DNA of 64,000 nucleotides. It comes from Halorubrum salsamenti (GTDB lineage: Archaea; Halobacteriota; Halobacteria; Halobacteriales; Haloferacaceae). The stretch is taken from NCBI RefSeq assembly GCF_007671685.1, contig NZ_VCNL01000001.1, positions 186,001 through 250,000 on the forward strand. The letters run 5' to 3'. Each line of letters starts with the position of its first letter. Position 1 is the stretch's first letter. The notes under the pieces were generated by a model. That model saw only the letters and a list, made by a program, of their open reading frames with translations, had not been told where the DNA came from and did no database searches. Positions 7,842-16,740 of the stretch are shown piece by piece. The translations under genes were made by a program, and so were the position numbers.

Positions 7842-9650
7842 ATGAGCGACACAGCAGCACAGCCACGAGACGACGACGCGGAGGGCGCGGCCGAGTCCGC
7901 CGACGCCGACGCCGACGATCCGAGCGACGCGGACGGTCCCACCGCGGGACCGGTGTCGACCGGCGCCGAGTCGGTCGTCGCCGCGCTGGAGGCCGCCGGC
8001 GCGGAGACCGCCTTCGGCGTGCAGGGCGGCGCGATCATGCCCGTCTACGACGCGCTGTACGACTCCTCGATCCGCCACGTGACGATGGCCCACGAGCAGG
8101 GTGCGTCCCACGCCGCCGACGCCTACGGCGTCGTGGCCGGCGAGCCCGGCCTCTGTCTGGCGACCTCGGGACCGGGCGCGACCAACCTCGTTACCGGCAT
8201 CGCCGACGCCGACATGGACTCCGACGCCATGTTAGCGTTGACCGGGCAGGTGCCCACCGAGTTCGTCGGCAACGACGCGTTCCAGGAGACCGACACGGTC
8301 GGCGTCACCCGCCCGATCACGAAGCACAACTACTTCGCGCACGGCGCGGACACCGTCGGCGACACCGTCGGCGAGGCGTTCGAGTTGTCGCGCGCTGGAC
8401 GGCCCGGCCCGACGCTCGTCGACCTGCCGAAGGACGTGACGCAGGGCGAGACGGACGAGACGCCCGGGCCGGCGACGCCGCCGGCCGGAACCGACCCCGA
8501 CCCGAACGCCGACGCCGACGCGGTCGAGGAGGCCGCTCGCGCGATTGAGGCGGCCGAACGACCCGTGTGCCTGTTCGGCGGCGGCGTGATCAAAGCCGAC
8601 GCGAGCGACGCCGCGCGCACCTTCGCGCGGACGTACGGGATCCCGGTGACGACGACGATGCCCGGCATCGGCTCGTTCCCCGAGGACGACGACCTCTGTC
8701 TCTCGTGGGCGGGGATGCACGGTACCGGCTACGCCAACATGGCGATCACCCACACCGACTGCCTGATCGCGGTCGGTACCCGGTTCGACGACCGGTTGAC
8801 CGGCGGGATCGACACGTTCGCGCCGGAGGCCGAGGTCGTCCACGTCGACATCGACCCGGCCGAGATCTCGAAGAACGTCCACGCCGACTACCCGCTGATC
8901 GGCGACGCCGAGCGCGTCCTCGACCAGTTGACCGCGGCGGTCCGCGAGGCGCCCGACGCCGAGGCGTGGCGCGAGCGCTGCGCGGAGTGGAGGGAGACGT
9001 ACCCGCTCACGTACGCGACGCCCGAGGACGAGCCGCTGAAGCCGCAGTTCGTCGTCGAGGCGTTCGACGAGGCCACCGACGACGACACGATCGTGACGAC
9101 CGGCGTCGGCCAACACCAGATGTGGGCCTCCCAGTTCTGGACGTACACGGAGCCCCGGACGTGGGTCTCCTCGCACGGCCTGGGGACGATGGGGTACGGC
9201 GTGCCCGCCGCGGTCGGCGCGCGCGTCGCGGCCGACGCGATGGGCGAGCCCGACCGCGACGTGGTGTGTTTCGACGGCGACGGCTCCTTCCTGATGACGA
9301 TGCAGGAGCTGTCTGTGGCCGTCCGCGAGGACCTCGACGTCACGATCGCCGTGCTGAACAACGAGTACATCGGAATGGTGCGTCAGTGGCAGGACGCCTT
9401 CTACGAGGGCCGCCACATGGCCTCGGACTACACGTGGATGCCCGAGTTCGACAAGCTCGCCGAGGCGTTCGGCGCCCTCGGGCTCCGCGTCGACGACTAC
9501 GACGAGGTCGCGCCCGCGGTCGAGGAGGCCCTCGACTACGACGGGCCGGCCGTGATCGACTTCCACGTCGATCCGGAGGAGAACGTCCTGCCGATGGTGC
9601 CGAGCGGCGGTGCGAACGGGAAGTTCGCCACCGCGGAGGACCAGCTATGA
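7842..9650 (+). CDS. ilvB: acetolactate synthase large subunit
   Basis: Thiamine-diphosphate enzyme that joins pyruvate with pyruvate or 2-oxobutyrate, the first common step of valine/leucine/isoleucine synthesis. 602 residues, with a ~45-residue acidic N-terminal extension. AFGVQGGAIMPVYDAL and AHEQGASHAADAYG carry the ThDP-activating Glu; the C-terminal ThDP/Mg motif runs from GDGSFLMTMQEL to NNEYIGMVRQWQ. FAD-domain segments (GTRFDDRLTGG) are present. The stop overlaps the ATG of ilvN (ATGA), so the two subunits are coupled. Confidence 0.96.
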   Translation: MSDTAAQPRDDDAEGAAESADADADDPSDADGPTAGPVSTGAESVVAALEAAGAETAFGVQGGAIMPVYDALYDSSIRHVTMAHEQGASHAADAYGVVAGEPGLCLATSGPGATNLVTGIADADMDSDAMLALTGQVPTEFVGNDAFQETDTVGVTRPITKHNYFAHGADTVGDTVGEAFELSRAGRPGPTLVDLPKDVTQGETDETPGPATPPAGTDPDPNADADAVEEAARAIEAAERPVCLFGGGVIKADASDAARTFARTYGIPVTTTMPGIGSFPEDDDLCLSWAGMHGTGYANMAITHTDCLIAVGTRFDDRLTGGIDTFAPEAEVVHVDIDPAEISKNVHADYPLIGDAERVLDQLTAAVREAPDAEAWRERCAEWRETYPLTYATPEDEPLKPQFVVEAFDEATDDDTIVTTGVGQHQMWASQFWTYTEPRTWVSSHGLGTMGYGVPAAVGARVAADAMGEPDRDVVCFDGDGSFLMTMQELSVAVREDLDVTIAVLNNEYIGMVRQWQDAFYEGRHMASDYTWMPEFDKLAEAFGALGLRVDDYDEVAPAVEEALDYDGPAVIDFHVDPEENVLPMVPSGGANGKFATAEDQL

Positions 9651-10366
9651 GCGGTGACTCGAACGACTCTCGGCCCGCGACCGACGGCGGCTCCGCGTCC
9701 GACGCCGGCGCTCCCGAGGCCGACTCTCGGCCCGCACCGAGCGAACAGCCCGCGCCGGAGGAGCGCGACCACCCCGAGGGGCGCCGGAACCTCGAAGGGA
9801 TCCGCATCGACCCCGTCGTCGAGGCGGAACACGAGTCGCGCCGCGCCGTCATCTCGGCGCTGGTGGAGGACGAGCCGGGCGTGCTCGCGCGCGTCTCCGG
9901 GCTCGTCTCCCGCCGCCAGTTCAACATCGAGAGCCTCACCGTCGGTCCGACGACCGTGGACGGCCACTCGCGGATCACCATGGTCGTCGAGGAGACCGAC
10001 CCGGGCATCGACCAGATCGAAAAGCAGATGGCGAAGCTGAAGCCGGTCATCTCGGTCGGCGAGGTCGCCGGCGACGCCGTCACCTCCGAACTCGTCCTGT
10101 TGAAGGTGCAGGCGGACGACCCCGCCGCGGTCCACGCGGTCTCCGAGATGTACGACGGCCGGACGGTCGACGCCGGCCCGGAGACGATCACCGTCGAACT
10201 CACGGGCGACAACGCCAGCATCGACAACGCGATCGGCGCCTTCGAGCGGTTCGGCATCGTCGAGATCGCGCGGACGGGGCCAACCGCCCTCGCGCGGGGG
10301 AACACGCCGACGGCGCCCGGAGAGAAACCCGGAACGGCCGGCGAACCGACGACGCACGACGACTGA
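9647..10366 (+). CDS. ilvN: acetolactate synthase small (regulatory) subunit
   Basis: 239 residues. The ATG at 9647 overlaps the ilvB stop by four bases. The first ~60 residues are a Pro/Glu/Asp-rich extension; an ACT domain follows ([31 protein letters not shown]), then the C-terminal ALS_ss domain ([30 protein letters not shown]). In the family this subunit binds valine, inhibits the catalytic subunit and stimulates its activity. Longer than bacterial IlvH (~160 residues) because of acidic tails at both ends, a common haloarchaeal feature. Confidence 0.95.
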   Translation: MSGDSNDSRPATDGGSASDAGAPEADSRPAPSEQPAPEERDHPEGRRNLEGIRIDPVVEAEHESRRAVISALVEDEPGVLARVSGLVSRRQFNIESLTVGPTTVDGHSRITMVVEETDPGIDQIEKQMAKLKPVISVGEVAGDAVTSELVLLKVQADDPAAVHAVSEMYDGRTVDAGPETITVELTGDNASIDNAIGAFERFGIVEIARTGPTALARGNTPTAPGEKPGTAGEPTTHDD

Positions 10367-10388
10367 CACGCGAACTCACACGATACAC

Positions 10389-11444
10389 ATGACCGAAGAC
10401 GACACGCAGACGTTCGATTCGACTGTATACTACGACGAAGACGCCGACGAGGAGGCGATCGCCCATAAGACCGTGGCCGTGCTGGGCTACGGCTCGCAGG
10501 GCCACGCGCACGCGCAGAACCTCTCCGAGAGCGGGGTCGACGTGATCGTCGGCCTCCGCGAGGACAGCTCCTCCCGGAGCGCAGCCGAGAGCGACGGGCT
10601 CCGCGTGGAGACCCCCGCCGACGCGGCCGCCGAGGCCGACATCGTGAGCGTGCTCGTGCCCGACACGGTCCAGCCGGACGTGTACGAGAACGCCGTCGAG
10701 CCGAACCTGGACGCGGGCGACACGCTCCAGTTCGCGCACGGGTTCAACATCCACTACAACCAGATCCAGCCGCCCGAGGACGTCGACGTGACGATGGTCG
10801 CGCCGAAGTCGCCGGGCCACCTCGTGCGCCGCAACTACGAGAACGACGAGGGGACGCCCGGTCTGCTTGCTGTCTACCAGGACGCGACCGGCGACGCCCA
10901 CGACGAGGGGCTCGCGTACGCGGCCGCGATCGGCTGTACCCGCGCCGGCGTCGTCGAGACCTCGTTCCGCGAGGAGACCGAGACCGACCTGTTCGGCGAG
11001 CAGGCCGTCCTCTGTGGCGGCGTCACCTCGCTCGTGAAGCAGGGGTACGAGACGCTGGTCGACGCCGGCTACTCCCCGGAGATGGCGTACTTCGAGTGCC
11101 TCAACGAGCTGAAACTCATCGTCGATCTGATGTACGAGGACGGGCTCGGCGGCATGTGGGACTCCGTCTCCGACACCGCGGAGTACGGCGGGCTCACGCA
11201 GGGCGACGTGGTCGTCGACGAACACGCCCGCGAGAACATGGAAGAGGTCTTAGAGAAGGTCCAGAACGGCGAGTTCGCCCGCGAGTGGATCGCGGAGAAC
11301 CAGGCGGGTCGACCCTCCTACACCCAGCTCCGGACCGCCGAGAAGAACCACGAGATCGAGGCCGTCGGCGAGGAGCTGCGCGGCCTGTTCGCGTGGCAGG
11401 AGGAGCAAGAAGACGAGGAGGACTCCGCCGAGGTGACCGCCTGA
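10389..11444 (+). CDS. ilvC: ketol-acid reductoisomerase
   Basis: Rearranges and reduces acetolactate or acetohydroxybutyrate with NAD(P)H and Mg. 351 residues, the short class I form. The Rossmann motif [13 protein letters not shown] is near residue 34, followed by [11 protein letters not shown] and the [12 protein letters not shown] segment; the C-terminal knotted domain has the metal-binding acidic residues ([27 protein letters not shown]). It lies 22 bases after ilvN. Its stop shares a base with the ATG of a 24-residue ORF. Confidence 0.96.
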   Translation: MTEDDTQTFDSTVYYDEDADEEAIAHKTVAVLGYGSQGHAHAQNLSESGVDVIVGLREDSSSRSAAESDGLRVETPADAAAEADIVSVLVPDTVQPDVYENAVEPNLDAGDTLQFAHGFNIHYNQIQPPEDVDVTMVAPKSPGHLVRRNYENDEGTPGLLAVYQDATGDAHDEGLAYAAAIGCTRAGVVETSFREETETDLFGEQAVLCGGVTSLVKQGYETLVDAGYSPEMAYFECLNELKLIVDLMYEDGLGGMWDSVSDTAEYGGLTQGDVVVDEHARENMEEVLEKVQNGEFAREWIAENQAGRPSYTQLRTAEKNHEIEAVGEELRGLFAWQEEQEDEEDSAEVTA

Positions 11445-11518
11445 TGGGCGTACGCGGCGACGCGAACCGGGCCTGTGAGACCACGCGGACCACGCGCCAC
11501 GCGGGTGAGTCCCGATGA
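11444..11518 (+). CDS. 24-residue micro-ORF bridging ilvC and leuC
   Basis: ATG at 11444 overlaps the ilvC stop (TGATG), and its TGA (11516-11518) overlaps the leuC ATG (ATGA). The peptide begins MGVRGDAN and is Arg/Thr-rich, unlike the acidic proteins around it. No family is recognised. It may exist only to carry ribosomes from ilvC to leuC, because without it there is a 70-base gap in an otherwise overlapping operon. Translation is inferred from the double overlap only. Confidence 0.35.
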   Translation: MGVRGDANRACETTRTTRHAGESR

Positions 11519-12936
11519 GCGAGGGGACCCTGTACGACAAGGTGTGGGACCGCCACAAGGTGACGGCGCTGCCCACCGGACAGGACCAGCTGTTCGTCGG
11601 GCTCCACCTCGTCCACGAGGTAACCAGTCCGCAGGCGTTCGGCATGCTGAGAGAGCGCGACCAGGAGGTCGCGTTCCCGAAGCGCACGCACGCGACCGTC
11701 GATCACATCGTGCCCACCGGCAACCGCGATCGGCCCTACCGCGACGAGGCCGCCGAGAACATGATGGCGGAGCTGGAGGAGAACGTCCGCGGCTCCGGTA
11801 TCGACTTCTCCGACCCGGACTCCGGCGATCAGGGGATCGTCCACGTCATCGGGCCGGAGCAGGGGCTCACCCAGCCGGGGATGACGATCGTCTGCGGGGA
11901 CTCGCACACGTCGACGCACGGCGCGTTTGGCGCGCTGGCGTTCGGCATCGGCACGTCGCAGATCCGCGACGTGCTGGCGACGGGCTGTATCGCCATGGAG
12001 AAGCAGAAGGTCCGCAAGATCGAGGTCACGGGCGAGCTCGGTGAGGGCGTCACCGCGAAGGACGTCATCCTCACGATCATCGGGAAGCTCGGGACCGACG
12101 GCGGCGTCGGCTACGTGTACGAGTACGCCGGCGAGGCTATCGAGGACCTCGGGATGGAGGGGCGGATGTCCATCTGCAACATGTCGATCGAGGGCGGCGC
12201 CCGCGCGGGGTACGTCAATCCCGACGAGACCACCTACGAGTGGCTGGCGGAGACGGACGCCTTCGCCGACGACCCGGAGGAGTTCGAGCGGCTGAAACCC
12301 TACTGGGAGTCGATCCGGACCGACGACGACGCCGAGTACGACGACGTGGTCACCATCGACGGATCGGCCATCGAGCCGACCGTGACGTGGGGGACCACGC
12401 CGGGCCAGACCGCGGGCATCACCGAGCCGATCCCGGACCCCGACGACCTCCCCGAAGAGGACCGCGACACGGCGCGGCGCGCGCAGAAGCACATGCGCGT
12501 CGATCCCGGCGACACGATGGAGGGGTACGACATCGACGTGGCGTTCCTCGGCTCGTGTACCAACGCGCGGCTGAAGGACCTCCGCGAGGCCGCGGCGTTC
12601 GTCGAGGGCCGCGAGGTCGACGACGACGTGCGCGCGATGGTCGTCCCCGGTAGCCAGCGGGTCCGCGACGCCGCCGAGGCTGAGGGGCTCGACGAGATCT
12701 TCAAGCAGGCGGGCTTCGACTGGCGCGAGCCCGGCTGTTCGATGTGTCTCGGTATGAACGACGACCAGCTGGTTGGCGACGAGGCGAGCGCCTCCTCGTC
12801 GAACCGGAACTTCGTCGGCCGGCAGGGCTCGAAGGACGGGCGCACCGTGCTGATGAGTCCGATCATGGTCGCGGCCGCGGCGGTGACCGGCGAGGTCACC
12901 GACGTCCGCGAGATGGAGGAGGTGGCGACCGTATGA
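11515..12936 (+). CDS. leuC: 3-isopropylmalate dehydratase large subunit
   Basis: Aconitase-like subunit that, with LeuD, isomerises 2- to 3-isopropylmalate. 473 residues. Recognisable segments: [39 protein letters not shown] and the three 4Fe-4S ligand cysteines ([10 protein letters not shown], then CSMCLGMN). Length and motifs match the bacterial-type LeuC rather than the shorter archaeal HacA-like form. The stop overlaps the leuD start (ATGA). Confidence 0.96.
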   Translation: MSEGTLYDKVWDRHKVTALPTGQDQLFVGLHLVHEVTSPQAFGMLRERDQEVAFPKRTHATVDHIVPTGNRDRPYRDEAAENMMAELEENVRGSGIDFSDPDSGDQGIVHVIGPEQGLTQPGMTIVCGDSHTSTHGAFGALAFGIGTSQIRDVLATGCIAMEKQKVRKIEVTGELGEGVTAKDVILTIIGKLGTDGGVGYVYEYAGEAIEDLGMEGRMSICNMSIEGGARAGYVNPDETTYEWLAETDAFADDPEEFERLKPYWESIRTDDDAEYDDVVTIDGSAIEPTVTWGTTPGQTAGITEPIPDPDDLPEEDRDTARRAQKHMRVDPGDTMEGYDIDVAFLGSCTNARLKDLREAAAFVEGREVDDDVRAMVVPGSQRVRDAAEAEGLDEIFKQAGFDWREPGCSMCLGMNDDQLVGDEASASSSNRNFVGRQGSKDGRTVLMSPIMVAAAAVTGEVTDVREMEEVATV

Positions 12937-13589
12937 GCTCGCCCGAGTTCAGCGCCGGCGAGGCACCGGCGGAGAAGGTCACCGAGGTCACCGGCACCGG
13001 GATCCCGGTCCGGGGCAACGACATCGACACCGATCAGATCATCCCGGCGCGGTTCATGAAGGTCGTCACCTTCGACGGGCTGGGCCAGTTCTCCTTCTTC
13101 GACCAGCGGTTCGACGACGACGACAACGAGAAGGACCACCCGTTCAACGAGGAGCAGTACCAGGGCGCGAACGTCCTGGTCGTCAACGCCAACTTCGGCT
13201 GCGGCTCGTCGCGAGAGCACGCTCCGCAGGCGCTGATGCGCTGGGGGATCGACGCCGTCGTCGGCGAGTCCTTCGCGGAGATCTTCGCGGGCAACTGCCT
13301 CGCGCTCGGTATCCCGACCGTCACGGCGGATCAGGAGGAGATCGAGGCGCTGCAGGACTACGTCGAGGCCAACCCCGACGCCGAGGTCGACATCGACGTG
13401 GCCGCGGAGACGATCACCTACGGCGACACCGTGGTCGACGCGACGGTCCACGACGCCCAGCGGAAGGCGCTCGTCGAGGGCGTCTGGGACACCACGGCGC
13501 TGATGGGCGCGAACGAGAGCGCAGTCCGCGAGACCGCACGGTCGCTCCCGTACGTACCGGCCGAGCACATCCCGGAGGACGAGGCGTGA
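12933..13589 (+). CDS. leuD: 3-isopropylmalate dehydratase small subunit
   Basis: 218 residues; swivel-domain partner of Leu[17 protein letters not shown] and [16 protein letters not shown] are the diagnostic motifs. The start at 12933 is set by the four-base overlap with leuC; about 15 acidic residues precede the conserved region. The stop overlaps the GTG of leuB. Confidence 0.95.
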   Translation: MSSPEFSAGEAPAEKVTEVTGTGIPVRGNDIDTDQIIPARFMKVVTFDGLGQFSFFDQRFDDDDNEKDHPFNEEQYQGANVLVVNANFGCGSSREHAPQALMRWGIDAVVGESFAEIFAGNCLALGIPTVTADQEEIEALQDYVEANPDAEVDIDVAAETITYGDTVVDATVHDAQRKALVEGVWDTTALMGANESAVRETARSLPYVPAEHIPEDEA

Positions 13590-14584
13590 GCCACGAGGTC
13601 GTCGTCATCGAGGGCGACGGGATCGGCCGTGAGGTCGTTCCGGCCGCCGTCGACGTGCTGGAGGCGCTCCCGGTCGACTTCGAGTTCGTTCAGGGCGACG
13701 CGGGTGACGCGGTGAAAGAGCGGACCGGCGATGCGCTCCCGGCGGAGACGTACGAGCTCGCGGCCGACGCGGACGCGACGCTGTTCGGCGCGGCCGGCGA
13801 GACCGCCGCCGACGTCATCCTCCCGCTGCGCAAGGCGGTCGACTCGTTCGTCAACGTCCGGCCCGCCAAGGCGTACCCCGGCGTCGACGCGGTCCGGCCG
13901 GAGACGGACGTGGTCTTCCTCCGCGAGAACACCGAGGGCGTCTACTCGGGCCACGAGGACCGCCTGAGCGACGACCTCTCGACGCTGACGCGGGTCGTCA
14001 CCTCGTCGGCCTCCCGCGAGCTGGCGGAGTTCGCCTGCGAGTTCGTCGAAGACGAGCGAGGCCCCGCCGGCGACCCCGACGAGGGGTTCACGGTCGCGCA
14101 CAAGGCGAACGTGATGCGCGAGACGGACGGCCGGTTCCGCGAGGAGGTGCTCGCGGTCGCCGAGGAGCGCGGCGTCGACGCCGACGAGGAGCTGATGGAC
14201 GCGTTCGCGACGAAGCTCCCGCTCGACCCGACCCAGTACGGCGTGGTCGTCTGTCCGAACCTCGCCGGCGACGTGCTCTCCGATCTGGCCGCCGGGCTCG
14301 TCGGCGGGCTCGGTCTGCTTCCCTCGGCCAACGTGGGCCACGACAACGCGCTGTTCGAGCCGGTCCACGGCACCGCGCCCGACATCGCGGGCGAGGGGAT
14401 CGCGAACCCGACCGCGGCGATTCTCTCGGCCGCCATGCTGCTTGAGTACCTCGGCCACGTCGAGGAGGGCCAGCGGGTGCGCGACGCCGTGGAGGGCGTG
14501 CTCTCCGACGGCCCGCGCACCGGAGACCTCGGCGGCGACGCGACGACCGACGAGGTCACCGCGGCGATCGTCGACCGACTGTAG
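13586..14584 (+). CDS. leuB: 3-isopropylmalate dehydrogenase
   Basis: Oxidises and decarboxylates 3-isopropylmalate using NAD. 332 residues with a GTG start overlapping the leuD stop (GTGA). The motifs [37 protein letters not shown] and [21 protein letters not shown] are those of the isocitrate/isopropylmalate dehydrogenase family. Last gene of the leu/ilv block; 93 bases separate it from the next gene. Confidence 0.94.
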   Translation: MSHEVVVIEGDGIGREVVPAAVDVLEALPVDFEFVQGDAGDAVKERTGDALPAETYELAADADATLFGAAGETAADVILPLRKAVDSFVNVRPAKAYPGVDAVRPETDVVFLRENTEGVYSGHEDRLSDDLSTLTRVVTSSASRELAEFACEFVEDERGPAGDPDEGFTVAHKANVMRETDGRFREEVLAVAEERGVDADEELMDAFATKLPLDPTQYGVVVCPNLAGDVLSDLAAGLVGGLGLLPSANVGHDNALFEPVHGTAPDIAGEGIANPTAAILSAAMLLEYLGHVEEGQRVRDAVEGVLSDGPRTGDLGGDATTDEVTAAIVDRL

Positions 14585-14677
14585 GCCGCGACTGCCGCAA
14601 CCCTTCTCCGTGCGATCGAGACCCGTGACCGCGGGCGAACCACAAGAAAGGAAACCCTGCGGCCCGTCGGCTCGCGT

Positions 14678-15058
14678 ATGAGCAACTACGAAGTCGCGAT
14701 GGAAGCCGCCTGGTTGGTCCGTGACGTCGAGGAGACCGACGACGCCATCGGCGTCGCGGTCAGCGAAGCCGGCAAGCGACTCAACGAGACGGACAAGCAG
14801 TACGTCGAGGTCGAGCCCGGCGTCACCGGCTGTCCGGTCTGCGGGGAGCCGTTCGACGCCGCGTTCCTCGCCGCGAACACCGCCCTCGTCGGACTCCTCC
14901 TGGAGATCGACATCTTCAACGCCGACAGCGAGGAGCACGCCGAGCGGATCGCGAAAAGCGAGGTCGGCGGCGCGCTCCGCGACGTTCCCCTCGAGGTCAT
15001 CGAGGTCATCGAGACCGAGGGCGACGAGGAGGACGCCGACGTCGACGCCGGGCAGTGA
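14678..15058 (+). CDS. DUF555 / UPF0212 family protein
   Basis: 126 residues, conserved in haloarchaea and methanogens, function unknown. MSNYEVAMEAAWLVRDVE at the start, a CPVCGEPFDAAF segment with a CxxC pair that could bind a metal, and a C-terminal EVIEVIE tail before an acidic end. Recognised as the DUF555 pattern from memory. Confidence 0.8.
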   Translation: MSNYEVAMEAAWLVRDVEETDDAIGVAVSEAGKRLNETDKQYVEVEPGVTGCPVCGEPFDAAFLAANTALVGLLLEIDIFNADSEEHAERIAKSEVGGALRDVPLEVIEVIETEGDEEDADVDAGQ

Positions 15059-15185
15059 ACGCTCTGACGGCTGATCGCTAGGAGGGCTGGCCGCGGGCGC
15101 GTCGTACCGACGCCGGCGCGTCGCTACCGGCGTTATCGACACGGCGAGGGCGCCCGCGATATCGGTCGTTGCCGAAACCTTTTCT

Positions 15186-15202
15186 AATAACCCCTAGTTA
15201 TT
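15186..15202 (+). promoter_or_regulatory. inverted repeat over the start region of the HTH-CBS gene
   Basis: AATAAC (15186-15191) and GTTATT (15197-15202) form a perfect 6-bp inverted repeat around CCCTA, ending 6 bases before the ATG at 15209. It covers the expected transcription start, so binding there would block expression. The adjacent gene encodes a helix-turn-helix protein, which suggests autoregulation. Confidence 0.5.
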
Positions 15203-15208
15203 CAGCGT

Positions 15209-15748
15209 ATGGAACTCCCGACGCCACAGGACCTCCGCGAGCGGCGGACGACGCTGGAGCTGACCCAGAGCGAGCTCGCCGACGCCGCGGACGTCTCGCA
15301 GCCGCTCATCGCGCGGATCGAAGGCGGCGATGTCGACCCTCGGCTCTCGACGCTCCGACGTATCGTCAACGCGCTCCACGAAGCGGAGGGGAAGGTCGTT
15401 CGCGCGAGCGACCTGATGAACGAGACGGTGATAAGCGTTGCTCCCGACGACGCGGTTCGCGAGGCGGTCGAGCTGATGGAAGAGGAGGCGTACTCGCAGT
15501 TACCGGTGCTCCAGAACGGCGTCCCGGTCGGCTCGATCAGTCAGGGAGACGTGATCCACGCCGGCGAGAACGTCGGCGATCACCCGGTCAGCGATGTGAT
15601 GAGCGAATCGTTCCCCACGGTCGCGCCCGGCGCGACCGTCGACGAGGTCCGGAACCTCCTTGACCACTACAAGGCGGTGATGGTGACCGACGGCGGCGAG
15701 ACGGTCGGCATCATCACCGAGGCCGACATCGCCGCGCACCTGTCGTAG
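15209..15748 (+). CDS. HTH (Xre-type) regulator with two CBS domains
   Basis: 179 residues. Residues ~8-55 are an Xre-like helix-turn-helix (RRTTLELTQSELADAADVSQPLIARIEGG). Residues ~66-115 and ~125-178 are CBS domains (SDLMNETVISVAPDDAVREAV; VSDVMSESFPTVAPGATVDEV; ending VGIITEADIAAHLS). CBS pairs bind adenine nucleotides, so DNA binding may respond to energy state; this is known of the family, not shown here. A palindrome overlies its promoter. The target genes are not visible. Confidence 0.85.
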   Translation: MELPTPQDLRERRTTLELTQSELADAADVSQPLIARIEGGDVDPRLSTLRRIVNALHEAEGKVVRASDLMNETVISVAPDDAVREAVELMEEEAYSQLPVLQNGVPVGSISQGDVIHAGENVGDHPVSDVMSESFPTVAPGATVDEVRNLLDHYKAVMVTDGGETVGIITEADIAAHLS

Positions 15749-15805
15749 GGCGATCCGCGTCGCACGCGACGTTCACCCGAGACGGTCGAGCCGTCCCGCG
15801 CGTCC

Positions 15806-16000
15806 TCACCCCTCCCGTCGCTCCGAGAGCCGCTCCCAGATCTCCGTACAGCCGGCGCCGTCCTCGATGTCGTCGAGGTGGTCCGTGCCGTCGTCGGGGT
15901 CGGCGTCCGCCTCTCTCTCTGGGTCTACCTCCCCTCGCTGGTCGCTTTCGGCCGCTTCTCGGTCGTCGTCGGTCGTTTGTCGATCGCCTCGCTGCGTCAT
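15806..16000 (-). CDS. small acidic haloarchaeal protein
   Basis: 64 residues, very rich in Asp, Glu, Arg and Gln, ending with an LDDIEDGAGCTEIWERLSERRE tail in which the CTEIWE core looks like a conserved haloarchaeal tail as remembered. Its ATG overlaps the stop of another small ORF (15997-16125) by four bases, so the pair is probably co-translated. Function unknown. Confidence 0.55.
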   Translation of the reverse strand: MTQRGDRQTTDDDREAAESDQRGEVDPEREADADPDDGTDHLDDIEDGAGCTEIWERLSERREG

Positions 16001-16125
16001 CGTCCCTCCGGGGTATCGCCGAAGAGTTCGGGCGCTACGTCCGCGGACGCGTGCTGTCTATACTCGCGGTCGTCGACCGGGCCAGCGAGTGGATCGTCGG
16101 TGGCCTCGGGGACCGAATCGGTCAT
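15997..16125 (-). CDS. 42-residue upstream ORF, coupled to the next small gene
   Basis: ATG at 16125, TGA overlapping the ATG of the 64-residue gene. The peptide runs from MTDSVPEATDDPL to APELFGDTPEGR and is acidic like its neighbours. A CTTATGG box on the minus strand near 16151-16158 is about 29 bases upstream, fitting a leaderless start. The two ORFs could instead be one protein split by a frame change, since they overlap in different frames. Confidence 0.45.
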   Translation of the reverse strand: MTDSVPEATDDPLAGPVDDREYRQHASADVAPELFGDTPEGR

Positions 16126-16342
16126 CACACCACCGTAAGCGCGTACGAGCCATAAGTATCGCCACACATGTAAATCAGACCAGTACTCTCGGATACCGGA
16201 GTTCGTGTCCGGTAGTCAGGAAGCTAATTTTACGGTCGATCGCCTTGCAGTCCGTCGGTTTTCCCGATCCTGCGGCGTCATCGAAACGGTCGCCGATTGC
16301 GACCACCGTCACGCATTGGGTCGTTGCGGGCGAACTGGGGGT

Positions 16343-16648
16343 GTGACCACTCGTCTGCGCGTCCTCGACGACGGGGCGTGGATCTCCGTCAACGACGGCC
16401 GGGAAGTGCGTGTCAGCGAACTGTGGCGCCTCGACGCACCGGAACTGTGCGAGTGCGCGCTCACCGACCTGGTCGTCGAGAACTTCCAGTCGGTCGGCGT
16501 CGACGGCTCGACCGTGGAGGTCCGGGCCTACGGTCAGTGTATCGCCTGCGGGGCGACGGGAACCACCGGCTGGATCCCCGTCGGCCGGGTACGTGGTGGT
16601 GAGTTCACCGAACTCGACCGTTCCGCGGTCCGCCGGGTGCGACGCTGA
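16343..16648 (+). CDS. haloarchaeal protein with four-cysteine metal-site pattern
   Basis: 101 residues from a GTG at 16343 (VTTRLRVLDDGAWIS...). Cysteines occur as ELCECAL and QCIACGATG, a CxC plus CxxC arrangement suitable for zinc. The frame stays open upstream to a GTG at 16205, but the extra residues are basic and atypical, so the short start is preferred. No family is recognised. Confidence 0.5.
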   Translation: MTTRLRVLDDGAWISVNDGREVRVSELWRLDAPELCECALTDLVVENFQSVGVDGSTVEVRAYGQCIACGATGTTGWIPVGRVRGGEFTELDRSAVRRVRR

Positions 16649-16740
16649 GGGTAGCGGAAACATATGCCACATCGGTGCAGCACCGGGGAAGGTTGACTCG
16701 ACGCGGTCGCCTATGTGGTCGTCGGCTGTACACCGGATCG

